A stretch of 64,000 bases of DNA from Commensalibacter papalotli (ex Servin-Garciduenas et al. 2014) (lineage in GTDB: Bacteria > Pseudomonadota > Alphaproteobacteria > Acetobacterales > Acetobacteraceae), in the NCBI RefSeq assembly GCF_000527695.1, contig NZ_ATSX01000001.1, positions 1,483,574-1,547,573 of the forward strand, read 5' to 3'. Below the pieces are notes generated by a model, which saw only the letters and a program-made list of their open reading frames with translations, did no database searches and was not told the origin of the DNA. The position numbers were made by a program, and so were the translations under genes. Position 1 is the stretch's first letter. Each line of letters starts with the position of its first letter. Positions 54,616 to 63,614 of this stretch are shown here, piece by piece.

Positions 54616-55260
54616 TTAATGATCTTTGTTTCTATCAAGAAAAAAGTTACGAATCTGAGTTGAATCAGTCACTTTCCCCCAAGCATGCGTCGAATAACCA
54701 GTATAATACTTCCCTACAGTAATAAAACTTACAGATAACAAATCATTTTGTGGGGTTATTTTATAATAATCTACCGCAGTATCAAAGAGCATATTAAAAT
54801 AATAGCTCTGAGAAAATCTGCCTACAAAGTCGTCATCAGGAAGATCAGAAAAACCATATTTAACGACCTTACCTTGATAAAGGAAAAGCGATAAATTTTT
54901 ATTTCTGTGAAAAATAAAGTTAATCCCTGTAATTCTTTTAATATCTTGCCTTGTATACTCACTAGACAATGAAAAAAAATACGCTTTATCCCATCGAAAC
55001 GGTGTAATTTCATGCAAATGAACTTTACACGTCTCTTGCCATGCACATTTTTCTTTAAGCTCCTTAGAAAGCTGTTCATCTAAAGATGGAAATATTGTTG
55101 TATATAAAGAAGGTAATTTAAATAAGAGAAAAATAACTAAAATTATACTAGTAAAAACTGATATTCTTATGGCTATATTTTTAATTCTATCTATTCTTAT
55201 TACTGTAGCTAATGTAGAAAAAAATAAAAAAGTGCTCAATAAAAATACTATTATAATCAC
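54616..55260 (-). CDS. Membrane-anchored protein of unknown function
   Basis: A 214-residue protein with a GTG start, two N-terminal transmembrane helices (about residues 2-20 and 29-48), and a soluble C-terminal domain of about 160 residues (FRWDKAYFFSLSSEYTRQDI ... KVVKYGFSDLPDDDFVGRFS). Two Cys in CAWQETC could form a disulfide outside. No family is recognised. No operon partner on either side. Confidence 0.55.
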   Translation of the reverse strand: MIIIVFLLSTFLFFSTLATVIRIDRIKNIAIRISVFTSIILVIFLLFKLPSLYTTIFPSLDEQLSKELKEKCAWQETCKVHLHEITPFRWDKAYFFSLSSEYTRQDIKRITGINFIFHRNKNLSLFLYQGKVVKYGFSDLPDDDFVGRFSQSYYFNMLFDTAVDYYKITPQNDLLSVSFITVGKYYTGYSTHAWGKVTDSTQIRNFFLDRNKDH

Positions 55261-55364
55261 ATATTTATATCCATCTATTTATATATGTTAATCAAAACAT
55301 ACTATAATCCCAACAAAAAATATGTCAGCTACAAAACTAACATATTTTCTTAACAAATGACTAT

Positions 55365-55994
55365 TTATGACGCTTTCTCAAAAGCCGCCGCAATAGTTAA
55401 ATCAACCTCATCCCCAACTTTTGGAAGATAGGTTTTAATTCCAAATTCTCCACGGTTAATTTTTCCTGTGATTTGAAAACCAACAGTATAAGCTTTGTTT
55501 AACGGATTAACCCCTGCCCCTATATAGGCAATATGCAAAGTTACAGGTTTCGTTATGCCGTGCAGGGTCAAGTTCCCTGTAACATCTGCTGTCTTTTCAC
55601 CTGTTTTAACGATATGCGAAGAAACGAAATGTGCTGTTGGGTATTGTTTGGCATCAAACCAATCTGGATCTTTTAACTCTTGGGTTAATTTAGAACTGGT
55701 CGTTTGAATGCTGGCAATTGGAATTTGAATGTCTAATTTACTTTTTTCGATATTCTTAGGATTTAAAGCTAACACACCAGAAATATCGGAAAAATTACCC
55801 GAGTAATTCGTAAACCCAAAATGAGAAACTGAGAATAAAACTTGGGTATGATATGGATCAATTTTATAATGACCATTTTTTACATTTTGCACTGTGATGA
55901 CAGTATCTGTTATTTGTTGAGGTGCAGCATGAGCACCTTCTGTTGCAAAAAATAATGCTGTTGCACCTAATAATCCAATAACCACTTTATTCAT
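55365..55994 (-). CDS. YceI-family periplasmic lipid-binding protein
   Basis: A 209-residue protein with a signal peptide (MNKVVIGLLGATALFFATEG, cleavage after AHA) and the YceI lipocalin-like fold: GHYKIDPYHTQVLFSVSHFG, LTQELKDPDWFDAKQYPTAH, VTGNLTLHGITKPVTLHIAY, GRGEFGI-type end. YceI proteins bind isoprenoid lipids/quinones and respond to base or osmotic stress. Divergent from the LysR gene. Confidence 0.9.
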   Translation of the reverse strand: MNKVVIGLLGATALFFATEGAHAAPQQITDTVITVQNVKNGHYKIDPYHTQVLFSVSHFGFTNYSGNFSDISGVLALNPKNIEKSKLDIQIPIASIQTTSSKLTQELKDPDWFDAKQYPTAHFVSSHIVKTGEKTADVTGNLTLHGITKPVTLHIAYIGAGVNPLNKAYTVGFQITGKINRGEFGIKTYLPKVGDEVDLTIAAAFEKAS

Positions 55995-56121
55995 TTTATA
56001 TTTTCCTTATATTAAATTTTGAAGAAAATTTTTTATCACTTGCAAACTATATTATCTATTTCTTATAACTTTATAATACATATTTTTATTAAAAGATTAT
56101 AAACTATAGGTGTGAAATAAA

Positions 56122-57030
56122 ATGCTTGATCGTGTTACCAGCATGCAAATCTTTATCAAAGTGGTCAATACAGGCAGTTTTTCTGCAGCTGGTCGGGCTT
56201 TTAACCTGTCTCCTACCATGGTCACCAAACATATTAATGCTTTGGAACAACGATTAAACTGCACCTTATTACATCGCACAACTCGCAAGATTTCACTAAC
56301 TGAAGCTGGTACTCTATTTTATCAAGGCTGTGATAAAATCTTATCAGAAATGGAAGCCATAGAACAAACTATTACAGCACAACATGTAAGTCCCAAGGGA
56401 CATTTAAAAATAAATGCGCCTCTTTCTTTAACTCTAAGACATTTCTCTCCTTTATTAATGCAGTTTTCCCAACAATATCCTGATATCTCTATTGAACTGG
56501 GACTAACTGACAGGATTGTAGACTTGGTTGAAGAAGGATGGGATTTATCCTTACGCATTGGCAAAATGATTTCCAGCACACTCAAAGCACGCAAGCTAGC
56601 CTCTATTGAATTTGTTTTATGTGCCTCCCCATCTTATTTAAAAGAAAACGGTACACCACAACGCATTCAAGAGCTCTCGAACCATCAATGTTTACGATAT
56701 AGTCTGGGCACTTTAATGAACCGATCTTACTGGAAATTTGGTAAAAATGGTGAACACAATATTCGTGTTAATGGCTCCTTAACCGCAAATAATGGAGAAT
56801 TTCTAAGAGATGCAGCAATTATGGGGCAAGGAATTGCCTATTTACCCAAATTCCTTTTAAATCAAGAGTTGATAAAAAAACAACTTGTACCAATTCAACT
56901 CGACTATCCTACAATTCAAGACGCTGCTTTATATATTATGTACCCTCCTTCAGATTACGTACCATTGAAAAGCAGAGTAATGATTGATTTTCTTGCTCAA
57001 CAATTCTCTAAACAGGCCCCTTGGGATTAA
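56122..57030 (+). CDS. LysR-family transcriptional regulator
   Basis: A 302-residue regulator: N-terminal winged helix-turn-helix (MQIFIKVVNTGSFSAAGRAF through VTKHINALEQRLNCTLLHRT) and a periplasmic-binding-like effector domain. The sequence resembles the DhcR/CrgA-like group. It is divergent from yceI, so control of yceI is plausible, and precedes the GNAT gene by 5 bases. Confidence 0.9.
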   Translation: MLDRVTSMQIFIKVVNTGSFSAAGRAFNLSPTMVTKHINALEQRLNCTLLHRTTRKISLTEAGTLFYQGCDKILSEMEAIEQTITAQHVSPKGHLKINAPLSLTLRHFSPLLMQFSQQYPDISIELGLTDRIVDLVEEGWDLSLRIGKMISSTLKARKLASIEFVLCASPSYLKENGTPQRIQELSNHQCLRYSLGTLMNRSYWKFGKNGEHNIRVNGSLTANNGEFLRDAAIMGQGIAYLPKFLLNQELIKKQLVPIQLDYPTIQDAALYIMYPPSDYVPLKSRVMIDFLAQQFSKQAPWD

Positions 57031-57035
57031 AAATA

Positions 57036-57644
57036 ATGACACAACACTCCTTTTTTCCAAAACAAGATCTCATTCTTACCAAAAACAATGTACGCCTCGA
57101 ACCTTTAACATTACAACATATATCAGGATTACAAAAAATCACTGATGAAGAGGACTTGTGGAAATTACGGGTCACAGTTATTCCTCATCCCTCGAAAGTT
57201 AAAGATTATATCACTGAAGCACTTGAGGCAAAATCACGCAAAGAACGTTACCCTTTTGCTGTAATAGAAGATACAACAGGAAAAATCATTGGCACTACCA
57301 GCTTTTTTGAAATTACGCCCGATGTGCGGAGGCTTGAGATCGGCTATACGTGGTATGCAAAAAATATGCAAAGAACGCACGTAAACACAAATTGCAAATC
57401 TTTATTATTAGAATATGCTTTTGAACAACTTCGAACCAATATAGTTGTACTTCGCACCGATATTTTTAATTTTAAAAGTCAAAAAGCCATTGAAAGGCTT
57501 GGTGCCAAAAAAGATGGGGTTTTACGAGGACATATTTTAAGACAAGACGGCACCATTCGTGACACTATTGTCTATACAATTGCAGCGAGTGAATGGCCAA
57601 ACATTAAAATTCACTTATCAGCATTACTAAATGGTTTATACTAA
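57036..57644 (+). CDS. GNAT-family N-acetyltransferase
   Basis: A 202-residue acetyltransferase related to RimJ/RimL. Motifs: VRLEPLTLQHISGL, FAVIEDTTGKIIGTTSFFEI, RRLEIGYTWYAK, then a C-terminal AFEQLRTNIVVLRTDIFNFK and SQKAIERLGAKKDGVLRGHI typical of the RimJ-like group. The Q/RxxGxG/A CoA loop is weak (the sequence reads RTHVNTNCKSLLLEY), as in some homologues with an N-x-x-S-K variant. Start at 57036; a TTG at 57021 overlaps LysR. Its end overlaps the convergent phosphatase by 9 bases. Confidence 0.78.
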   Translation: MTQHSFFPKQDLILTKNNVRLEPLTLQHISGLQKITDEEDLWKLRVTVIPHPSKVKDYITEALEAKSRKERYPFAVIEDTTGKIIGTTSFFEITPDVRRLEIGYTWYAKNMQRTHVNTNCKSLLLEYAFEQLRTNIVVLRTDIFNFKSQKAIERLGAKKDGVLRGHILRQDGTIRDTIVYTIAASEWPNIKIHLSALLNGLY

Positions 57645-58163
57645 ACAATTCTGCTTTAAAATATCTTGAATAAAGATATCCAAATTATCACCTTGAAATA
57701 AATAACCTGGGATATTGGCATTTTGCGCAGCCTGAATATCACTATCCCTATCACCAATTAAAAAAGAATGCGCACGATCAATAGGCCATTCTTGTATGGC
57801 TCGTTCTATCATTCCAGCCTCGGGTTTACGATCAGGATGCTCTTGACGATAAGCATCAATTACTGCGTCTGGATGATAAGGACACAAATAAAAACCATCT
57901 ATATGGGCATTGTATTTTTCAAGCTCCTCGACGATATAACTGTGAAATTGATGAACATCAGCTTCGGTGAAATATCCTCTGGCCACCCCGGATTGATTCG
58001 TTACAACAATCACTAGAAATCCTAAACGATTCATCTTGGCAATTGCATGCCCTGCGCCATCAATTAATTTCAAATCCTCTTTGCGATAAGGATAGCCAGT
58101 ATCAAGATTAATAATACCGTCTCGATCAAGGAAAACACATGGTTTCAATTTAGTTTGTGACAT
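57636..58163 (-). CDS. gmhB: HAD-IIIA phosphatase, D-glycero-D-manno-heptose 1,7-bisphosphate phosphatase-like
   Basis: A 175-residue phosphatase for ADP-heptose synthesis (LPS inner core). FLDRDGIINLDTGYPYRKED holds the nucleophile Asp13 and acid Asp15, with VVTNQSGVARGYF (motif II), LIGDRDSDIQAA (motif IV). The zinc loop is degenerate: CPYHPDA is present but the second CxC of E. coli GmhB is replaced (EHPDRKPEAGM). It may have lost zinc or act on a different sugar bisphosphate. Confidence 0.8.
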   Translation of the reverse strand: MSQTKLKPCVFLDRDGIINLDTGYPYRKEDLKLIDGAGHAIAKMNRLGFLVIVVTNQSGVARGYFTEADVHQFHSYIVEELEKYNAHIDGFYLCPYHPDAVIDAYRQEHPDRKPEAGMIERAIQEWPIDRAHSFLIGDRDSDIQAAQNANIPGYLFQGDNLDIFIQDILKQNCLV

Positions 58164-58391
58164 ATTTAAAGTCCAATATTAATCAATGTTTGATGGCTTA
58201 TTATAAAAATACAATCTATCTTTTAATTCTAGCAAAAGTATTTTTTACTTTATTGAAAAATTGGTTAAAAATACAAAAAAAAATGGTCTTTTTTTACTTT
58301 TTCAGAAAATATGATATGATTCACGCTTAATATAATTTATATAATTTTGATTTTATTCAAATTATAACATTAAAAGGCAGAATATTATTGG

Positions 58392-59840
58392 ATGATAAAT
58401 AAAATTACCAGCTACCCTCGCTCTATACTTTATTTAAGCACCTGTTTTATTATGACCTTGCATTGCGCCTCTGCCTTTGCAAAACCAGTGTTACATCAAA
58501 AGAAAAACAAACATTTTGATCATATCATTGATCACAGAGATAACTCTGATGAAGAAGTTTCTGATTTAAATAACCCTCAAGGGAACCCCGACAGCGATCC
58601 CACTCAACAATTGTTACTTGGAGGTGTTAATAAGTATCTTGATCAATATGGCATCCAACTAGGCCTAAGCTGGCTTTCTGAAACCGCAGGAATTATAAAT
58701 GGCGGGAAAAGAAAAGGGGCTGATTATGCCCATCAAGTTGCTTTTTCTGTGGATATGGATTGGGAGAAAATCATCGGTTGGAAAGGATTTTCAACCCATA
58801 TGATGATTCTAAATCTGGCTGGTCGAAATGCCAGTACCGATTATATTGGAGATACTCAAATCCAAGCACAAGAAATCCAAGGTGGCGGATATGGCCGTTT
58901 TTTTCATATGAACTATGTCTATGGCCTACAAAAACTTTGGGACGATCGTGTAGAAATCAGATTTGGACGTGATAGTGTTGGAAACAACTTTGCACTCAGC
59001 CCTTTTGCTTGTCAGTTCATGTTAATCGCCACTTGCGGACAACCACGAAGCATTCAATCACAGCAAGGCTTTACCCCTTGGCCTGGAACGAATTGGGGGG
59101 CAAAGATCCTTTATCGACCCACCAAAAATACTTATGTACAAGTTGGCGCTTATGAAAGTTCTCCTTGGGGAAAAGGAAAAGGTGGCCCTGCTGGGTTTAA
59201 CTGGGGCGTTGGTGCTGCAACTGGCGCATTCGTTCCTGTGGAATTTGGGTATGACTCAAATTTTGGTAAAAAACATCTTAATGGTTATTTGCGCATAGGC
59301 GCAGGTCTAGACACCAGCCGTTTTGATACATGGTCCGCCAAAGCTACAGGGTCTGGTAAAAAAGATAATCGTGCTCAATATTGGATCATGATGGGACAAA
59401 TGATTCATCGTAATGATGCTGTCAAAGATCATGGATTATATGTTATTGCAAACTGGGGGCATGACTCTCCTACGACGGCGAATTTCAAAGATTTGTATAA
59501 TATCGGTATATTAGATCGTGGCTTTTGGCATGCCAGACCTTATGATCAGTTTGGCCTAATGATGACTTATTATACCGTTCCCAGAGGGTTAAGTCGCGCG
59601 CAACAATATCAAATCAATAATGGAATGGTCTCTGGAGGGAATGGAATCTATAGCGGCTTATTAAACGGTGCCCCAGGAATTCAATCAAATAGTATGTTAT
59701 TCGAGGCGAACTATGGTATTTCTGTGTATCGTGGTATAATGGTTATGCCTGTGTTTGAATTTTTCCACAATGTGGCTGCTACACGTAATACATATAAAGA
59801 TGCTGCTGTATTAGGCTTCAGAACGAATGTTGTTTTCTAA
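58392..59840 (+). CDS. OprB-family carbohydrate-selective porin
   Basis: A 482-residue outer-membrane beta-barrel with an N-terminal signal (FIMTLHCASAFA). OprB pattern: YLDQYGIQLGLSWLSETAGI, FSVDMDWEKIIGWKGFSTHM, VEIRFGRDSVGNNFALSP, QPRSIQSQQGFTPWPGTNWG, and a C-terminal aromatic end (FRTNVVF). These porins pass glucose and other sugars; such genes are abundant in acetic acid bacteria. About 230 AT-rich bases upstream presumably carry its promoter. Confidence 0.92.
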   Translation: MINKITSYPRSILYLSTCFIMTLHCASAFAKPVLHQKKNKHFDHIIDHRDNSDEEVSDLNNPQGNPDSDPTQQLLLGGVNKYLDQYGIQLGLSWLSETAGIINGGKRKGADYAHQVAFSVDMDWEKIIGWKGFSTHMMILNLAGRNASTDYIGDTQIQAQEIQGGGYGRFFHMNYVYGLQKLWDDRVEIRFGRDSVGNNFALSPFACQFMLIATCGQPRSIQSQQGFTPWPGTNWGAKILYRPTKNTYVQVGAYESSPWGKGKGGPAGFNWGVGAATGAFVPVEFGYDSNFGKKHLNGYLRIGAGLDTSRFDTWSAKATGSGKKDNRAQYWIMMGQMIHRNDAVKDHGLYVIANWGHDSPTTANFKDLYNIGILDRGFWHARPYDQFGLMMTYYTVPRGLSRAQQYQINNGMVSGGNGIYSGLLNGAPGIQSNSMLFEANYGISVYRGIMVMPVFEFFHNVAATRNTYKDAAVLGFRTNVVF

Positions 59841-59947
59841 CCAATTTAATTTTTAAAATATTAAATATTGCCATGATTTGATATTAACTTTTAAGGATAG
59901 AATCCTATATTTTCCTCTAAAAGAACTTGATAAGGATATTTATTCTT

Positions 59948-60406
59948 ATGTTAAACATAAAATACTTTTTATATAGTTTCGCCTTGGGAATTATTGCTTT
60001 TGGAATGACAAGTAACCAACAAACCTATGCACGTAATCACCACAAAAATAGTCCGCCTCCCCCTGTAGTCGAAGTCCCCAAGGACCACCATCTTAATCCT
60101 CGACAAAGCTCTGATGACATTTCCCCTTTTGCAAAAAAAGCCGCTGAAAATGCTCGCCAACAACAAGCCGAATTACAACAACAAGACTTAAAAAATAAAA
60201 ACGGCCCCGCAGCTCTTTTGCCAGGCCGTTATACTAAACGCTCGCAAAAAATTAACGGTACAGAAGGATGGGTCAACAGCAAACGCCAACGTGGTAAATA
60301 TGATATGGGCCTTAATATGCCTGTTCCTCAAACAGCAGACCCAACACAAAATAAAACTAGAGGTGTTTTTCGCAGAGCTATGCCCGTTTACGAGCCTAAT
60401 TACTGA
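59948..60406 (+). CDS. Small exported protein, Pro/Gln-rich
   Basis: A 152-residue protein with a signal peptide (YFLYSFALGIIAFGMTSN, cleavage near YA-R) and a low-complexity mature region with PPPPVVEVPKD and QQQAELQQQD. ATG at 59948 has AAGG 12 bases upstream. No family. It follows oprB on the same strand and may be cotranscribed. Its 3' end overlaps the convergent kinase-like gene by 11 bases. Confidence 0.6.
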   Translation: MLNIKYFLYSFALGIIAFGMTSNQQTYARNHHKNSPPPPVVEVPKDHHLNPRQSSDDISPFAKKAAENARQQQAELQQQDLKNKNGPAALLPGRYTKRSQKINGTEGWVNSKRQRGKYDMGLNMPVPQTADPTQNKTRGVFRRAMPVYEPNY

Positions 60407-61097
60407 TTTTCTGTGGTAAGATACTTGCAATACGTTTCTTAGCCTCTTGTATCATTTCTGCAAGAGGCTGTTTATGACTGTATAAATCAACAATAGGCGC
60501 ACCATTAAAAGTAATTTGATCAAAGGTGGCTATTTTTCTTTCCATTGAATGTAATCGATGATCAGGTTTACGTTGCATCGCAGTTTCAAGATCGACATTT
60601 AACCGAATAACCAAATCAGGTTTATGACTTACCATCCAATTATATAAACGACGCTCGCAACGAGTAAGGAAACGAGCTATTAAACTTTTAGGATAATCAA
60701 CCGTTAAATCTGGCCCATCTAGCCCACCAATGACTGAAGTCTGAGGATAACGATCCGTAACAATTAAAAAGCCCTGTTTTTTTAACCGAAGCATTTTATA
60801 AAATCGATAAACACGCCTTAAAGATAATAAAAATATAACCAAAGCAACGCCTGCTTTTGGTCCTTGTTCAGCGCGTGCAGCATGAGATTTTCCAGAAATC
60901 TTTTTATCTAATTTTTTCCCTAATAAAGGAAGCTTGGCAATCTTACGTCCAATCGTTCCTGTTTGGCGCCCTAAATGACATGAACGCACAGGATAATCCC
61001 CCTTTAACCATTCACAAATTTCAGCCGTAACAGTCGATTTTCCCGAACCGTCAACACCAATAATCGCAATAATGGGCAAGTATGAATCTTTTTTCAT
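60396..61097 (-). CDS. Thymidylate-kinase-like P-loop protein (paralogue 1)
   Basis: A 233-residue P-loop protein: Walker A GVDGSGKST (14-22), DRYPQTS (lid-proximal Asp-Arg), and a distal LNVDLETAMQRKPDH similar to dTMP kinase 'LDVDPELALERK'. The middle has an extra basic hydrophobic segment (LVIFLLSLRRVYRFYKMLRL). A housekeeping tmk is expected elsewhere, so this is probably a specialised kinase, as seen in surface polysaccharide clusters. A paralogue faces it at 61355. Confidence 0.72.
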   Translation of the reverse strand: MKKDSYLPIIAIIGVDGSGKSTVTAEICEWLKGDYPVRSCHLGRQTGTIGRKIAKLPLLGKKLDKKISGKSHAARAEQGPKAGVALVIFLLSLRRVYRFYKMLRLKKQGFLIVTDRYPQTSVIGGLDGPDLTVDYPKSLIARFLTRCERRLYNWMVSHKPDLVIRLNVDLETAMQRKPDHRLHSMERKIATFDQITFNGAPIVDLYSHKQPLAEMIQEAKKRIASILPQKISN

Positions 61098-61354
61098 AAA
61101 TTATATTCTTTAAACCTTATTTAGCTGTCACTATATTACAATAAATTACGATAAAATGTGATTTGATTTATCAATATAAACTATTATAAGTCGCTCTATT
61201 ATGCTATCACCTCTGTATAAACACAATAGTCTTAATCATGACTTGATGATAAACTATCACAGAAATGAGAGAATATTGATTAGTATATTATACACAATAA
61301 AAACGCTCACATCATTTGTGCCTAATAAATAGTTAAAGTTTTAGAAAATTATAT

Positions 61355-62053
61355 ATGTCGTACCAAAACCCTCCTAAACAATTAGCCCCTTTGATAGCTT
61401 TTATTGGGTGTGATGGCTCAGGAAAATCTACACTCAGTATTGATTTAACCAATTCATTATCAAAATTACGCCCAACTAAACGCTGTTACCTAGGACAAGG
61501 CTCTGGTAATATCGGTCGCAAAATAAAAGAAATAAAACTCATAGGCCCCTTCTTAGATCGTATTATCGATAAAAAAGCTTCTACAGCAAGGAAAAAAGGC
61601 AATAAAATCCCTGGCGTTTTAACCGCCATTGTTATTTTTATATTTTCTTGCGTCCGCTTTTATCATTTCAAACAAATGATGAATTTACGAAAAAAAGGGG
61701 TCACTATCATTACAGACCGCTATCCACAAACTGAGGTCAGTGGATTTTACGATGGTCCTGGGTTATCTGCTGCTCATACAAATAACTGGTTTATCTCTAA
61801 ACTCGTCAAGTGCGAATATAAACTTTATGAGCAAATGGCCTCTGAGAAACCTGATCTTATTTTTCGTTTAAATATCGATGTTGACACGGCTTTTCAACGT
61901 AAACAAGATCACGACTATGATCTGTTGAAAGCCAAAGTGGAAGTTACCCCAAAGCTTTCATTTAAAAATGCACATATTGTTGATATTGATGCAACAATAC
62001 CATACAAAGAGGTTTATCAAACTGTAACGGATATGGTAAAACAAGTTCTATAA
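61355..62053 (+). CDS. Thymidylate-kinase-like P-loop protein (paralogue 2)
   Basis: A 232-residue protein with the same layout: GCDGSGKST (18-26), CYLGQGSGNIGRKIKEIKLI matching CHLGRQTGTIGRKIAKLPLL in paralogue 1, a hydrophobic IVIFIFSCVRFYHFKQMM, ITDRYPQTEV and LNIDVDTAFQRKQDH. The two genes diverge from a 257-base gap, an inverted duplication that has since diverged. Followed by a PAP2 phosphatase gene, perhaps the same operon (27-base gap). Confidence 0.7.
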   Translation: MSYQNPPKQLAPLIAFIGCDGSGKSTLSIDLTNSLSKLRPTKRCYLGQGSGNIGRKIKEIKLIGPFLDRIIDKKASTARKKGNKIPGVLTAIVIFIFSCVRFYHFKQMMNLRKKGVTIITDRYPQTEVSGFYDGPGLSAAHTNNWFISKLVKCEYKLYEQMASEKPDLIFRLNIDVDTAFQRKQDHDYDLLKAKVEVTPKLSFKNAHIVDIDATIPYKEVYQTVTDMVKQVL

Positions 62054-62079
62054 GGTTTCTCTTTTATTGGGGTAGATTA

Positions 62080-62697
62080 TTGTCTTTTCATTATAAATCG
62101 CTCTTTGTCAGTGGAATGGCTTTATTTTGTATTGCTATTCTAATTGCATTATTTACGACATGGGACGCTACGCTCAGTCATATTTTAGTATATTCTCCTT
62201 CTGATTATGATGTCCCCCTTGTTAAAGCCATTTCCAAAATAGGCTCTTTTACAATCATTACTCCGCTTACGCTGTTATTGGGGGGGTGGTTATGGTTCAA
62301 AAAACGTGCTTATGAAGCCATCTGGGTTTTAATTACAATGGGCTCATGTAGAATAGTATTTACATTATTAAAGCTTGCTGTCGGCAGAGCTCGCCCTATA
62401 TTTGATGAGCCTTTAACTCATGCAATCAGCTATAGTTTCCCCAGTGGGCATTCTGTCAATTCACTTGCATTTTTATTTGTCTGTTATTTCATATTTGATC
62501 AAAAACGATCTATGTTAATTCTTTGCATACTTGGATCCCTGCTCATTGGATGGTCCAGATTAGCCTTGGGTGCACATTGGTGCAGCGATGTTCTTGCAGG
62601 ATGGGGAGGTGGTTTAATGTGGATTTCTTTCGCCTATCAAGCAAAAGTATCTATCCCTTTACAAAATTACATTAATCAATATTTACCGCGCCAATAA
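62080..62697 (+). CDS. PAP2-family membrane phosphatase
   Basis: A 205-residue membrane protein with the full type-2 phosphatidic acid phosphatase motifs: KLAVGRARP (C1, Lys98-Pro106), PSGH (C2, 121-124), SRLALGAHWCSD (C3, His166, Asp170). Five to six helices. Likely undecaprenyl-diphosphate or phospholipid phosphatase. The start is a TTG at 62080 after GGGG at 62069 (7-base spacing); the first ATG is 12 codons further in, inside helix 1. Confidence 0.85.
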   Translation: MSFHYKSLFVSGMALFCIAILIALFTTWDATLSHILVYSPSDYDVPLVKAISKIGSFTIITPLTLLLGGWLWFKKRAYEAIWVLITMGSCRIVFTLLKLAVGRARPIFDEPLTHAISYSFPSGHSVNSLAFLFVCYFIFDQKRSMLILCILGSLLIGWSRLALGAHWCSDVLAGWGGGLMWISFAYQAKVSIPLQNYINQYLPRQ

Positions 62698-62735
62698 TAT
62701 TTTTACAAAAATTTGATATATAAAAAGAGAATAAA

Positions 62736-63614
62736 ATGATATTCAAAAAAAACGTTTCTATTCACGCTAAACAAATCGTTGATTTTGAACGTTTTCATTT
62801 CTCGGAAGAACAATGTCAGCAACTTTATGACATGATCTGTGTAGATGATAAAGTTGATTTACAAAGCAATCTACCCAGCCACATAAATTTTGATTATACA
62901 CAAAAACAGCTTATCGAAGGTTTTATGATCAGCCGTCAACTTTGGTTAGAAGGCATATTAGATAAACGATTCCCAGAAATTGTTAAGCAACTTTGTTCTT
63001 CATATCATATATCTGAAGAAGACAAAGTCATATACAAAATGGTAAGAGCTAAATTTAAACATCTTTGTTATGCTTGCCGAGGCTTCGATGAACGCCACAA
63101 ACCTCCATTTTTACTAGGGCGTACCACAGCATTATTAGGTATTATCCAAGACGGCTTTAAACATAAAAAAGCTAATATCGTCATTCCTAACGCCTTGCTC
63201 TTAAACGCACTTTGGAATAAAAAAGGGCAATCTTTACTGAAAAAAGAAGTCTATCGTTTTTTCCCTTGTGACGTTGAAAGTTTCACTTCTGCGGTTAATA
63301 AACGTGTAACATTTATACAAAACGAAACTCAACAAAATTCGACTGTTTCAGCGCATCAATTTCATACACTTAGAAAACAAATGAGTATGTTATCTGCTGT
63401 ATATGGTACGTTTGATGTATTATTCCCCTCGTCTTACCATCATCAAACGTTTCAATATCTAGCAACGATTAATGGCCTTATGGGCGACTACCACGACATA
63501 TTGATAGAGCGAAAAATAAATAAAACTCAAAATTACTTTTTTGATCATTTTATAATACCTGAAGAAATATCATCAAGATTAGCTAATTTCATTAAACATT
63601 TTACAACAAAGTAG
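62736..63614 (+). CDS. Unassigned protein, possibly CHAD-like
   Basis: A 292-residue helical protein, Cys/His-containing. The C-terminal half includes AHQFHTLRKQMSMLSAVYGT and LATINGLMGDYHDI, which resemble the His/Arg helices of CHAD (polyphosphate-binding) domains, but the expected repeated HxxRxxxR pattern is incomplete. Not assigned with confidence. It lies 38 bases after the PAP2 gene, same strand. No signal peptide or membrane span. Confidence 0.5.
   Translation: MIFKKNVSIHAKQIVDFERFHFSEEQCQQLYDMICVDDKVDLQSNLPSHINFDYTQKQLIEGFMISRQLWLEGILDKRFPEIVKQLCSSYHISEEDKVIYKMVRAKFKHLCYACRGFDERHKPPFLLGRTTALLGIIQDGFKHKKANIVIPNALLLNALWNKKGQSLLKKEVYRFFPCDVESFTSAVNKRVTFIQNETQQNSTVSAHQFHTLRKQMSMLSAVYGTFDVLFPSSYHHQTFQYLATINGLMGDYHDILIERKINKTQNYFFDHFIIPEEISSRLANFIKHFTTK

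Noticed and set aside
60439..60469. Perfect 9-base inverted repeat AGCCTCTTG / CAAGAGGCT, a possible terminator for the exported-protein gene at 59948
   Set aside because: It lies within the coding sequence of the convergent kinase-like gene and has no run of T; chance or a minor effect is likely.
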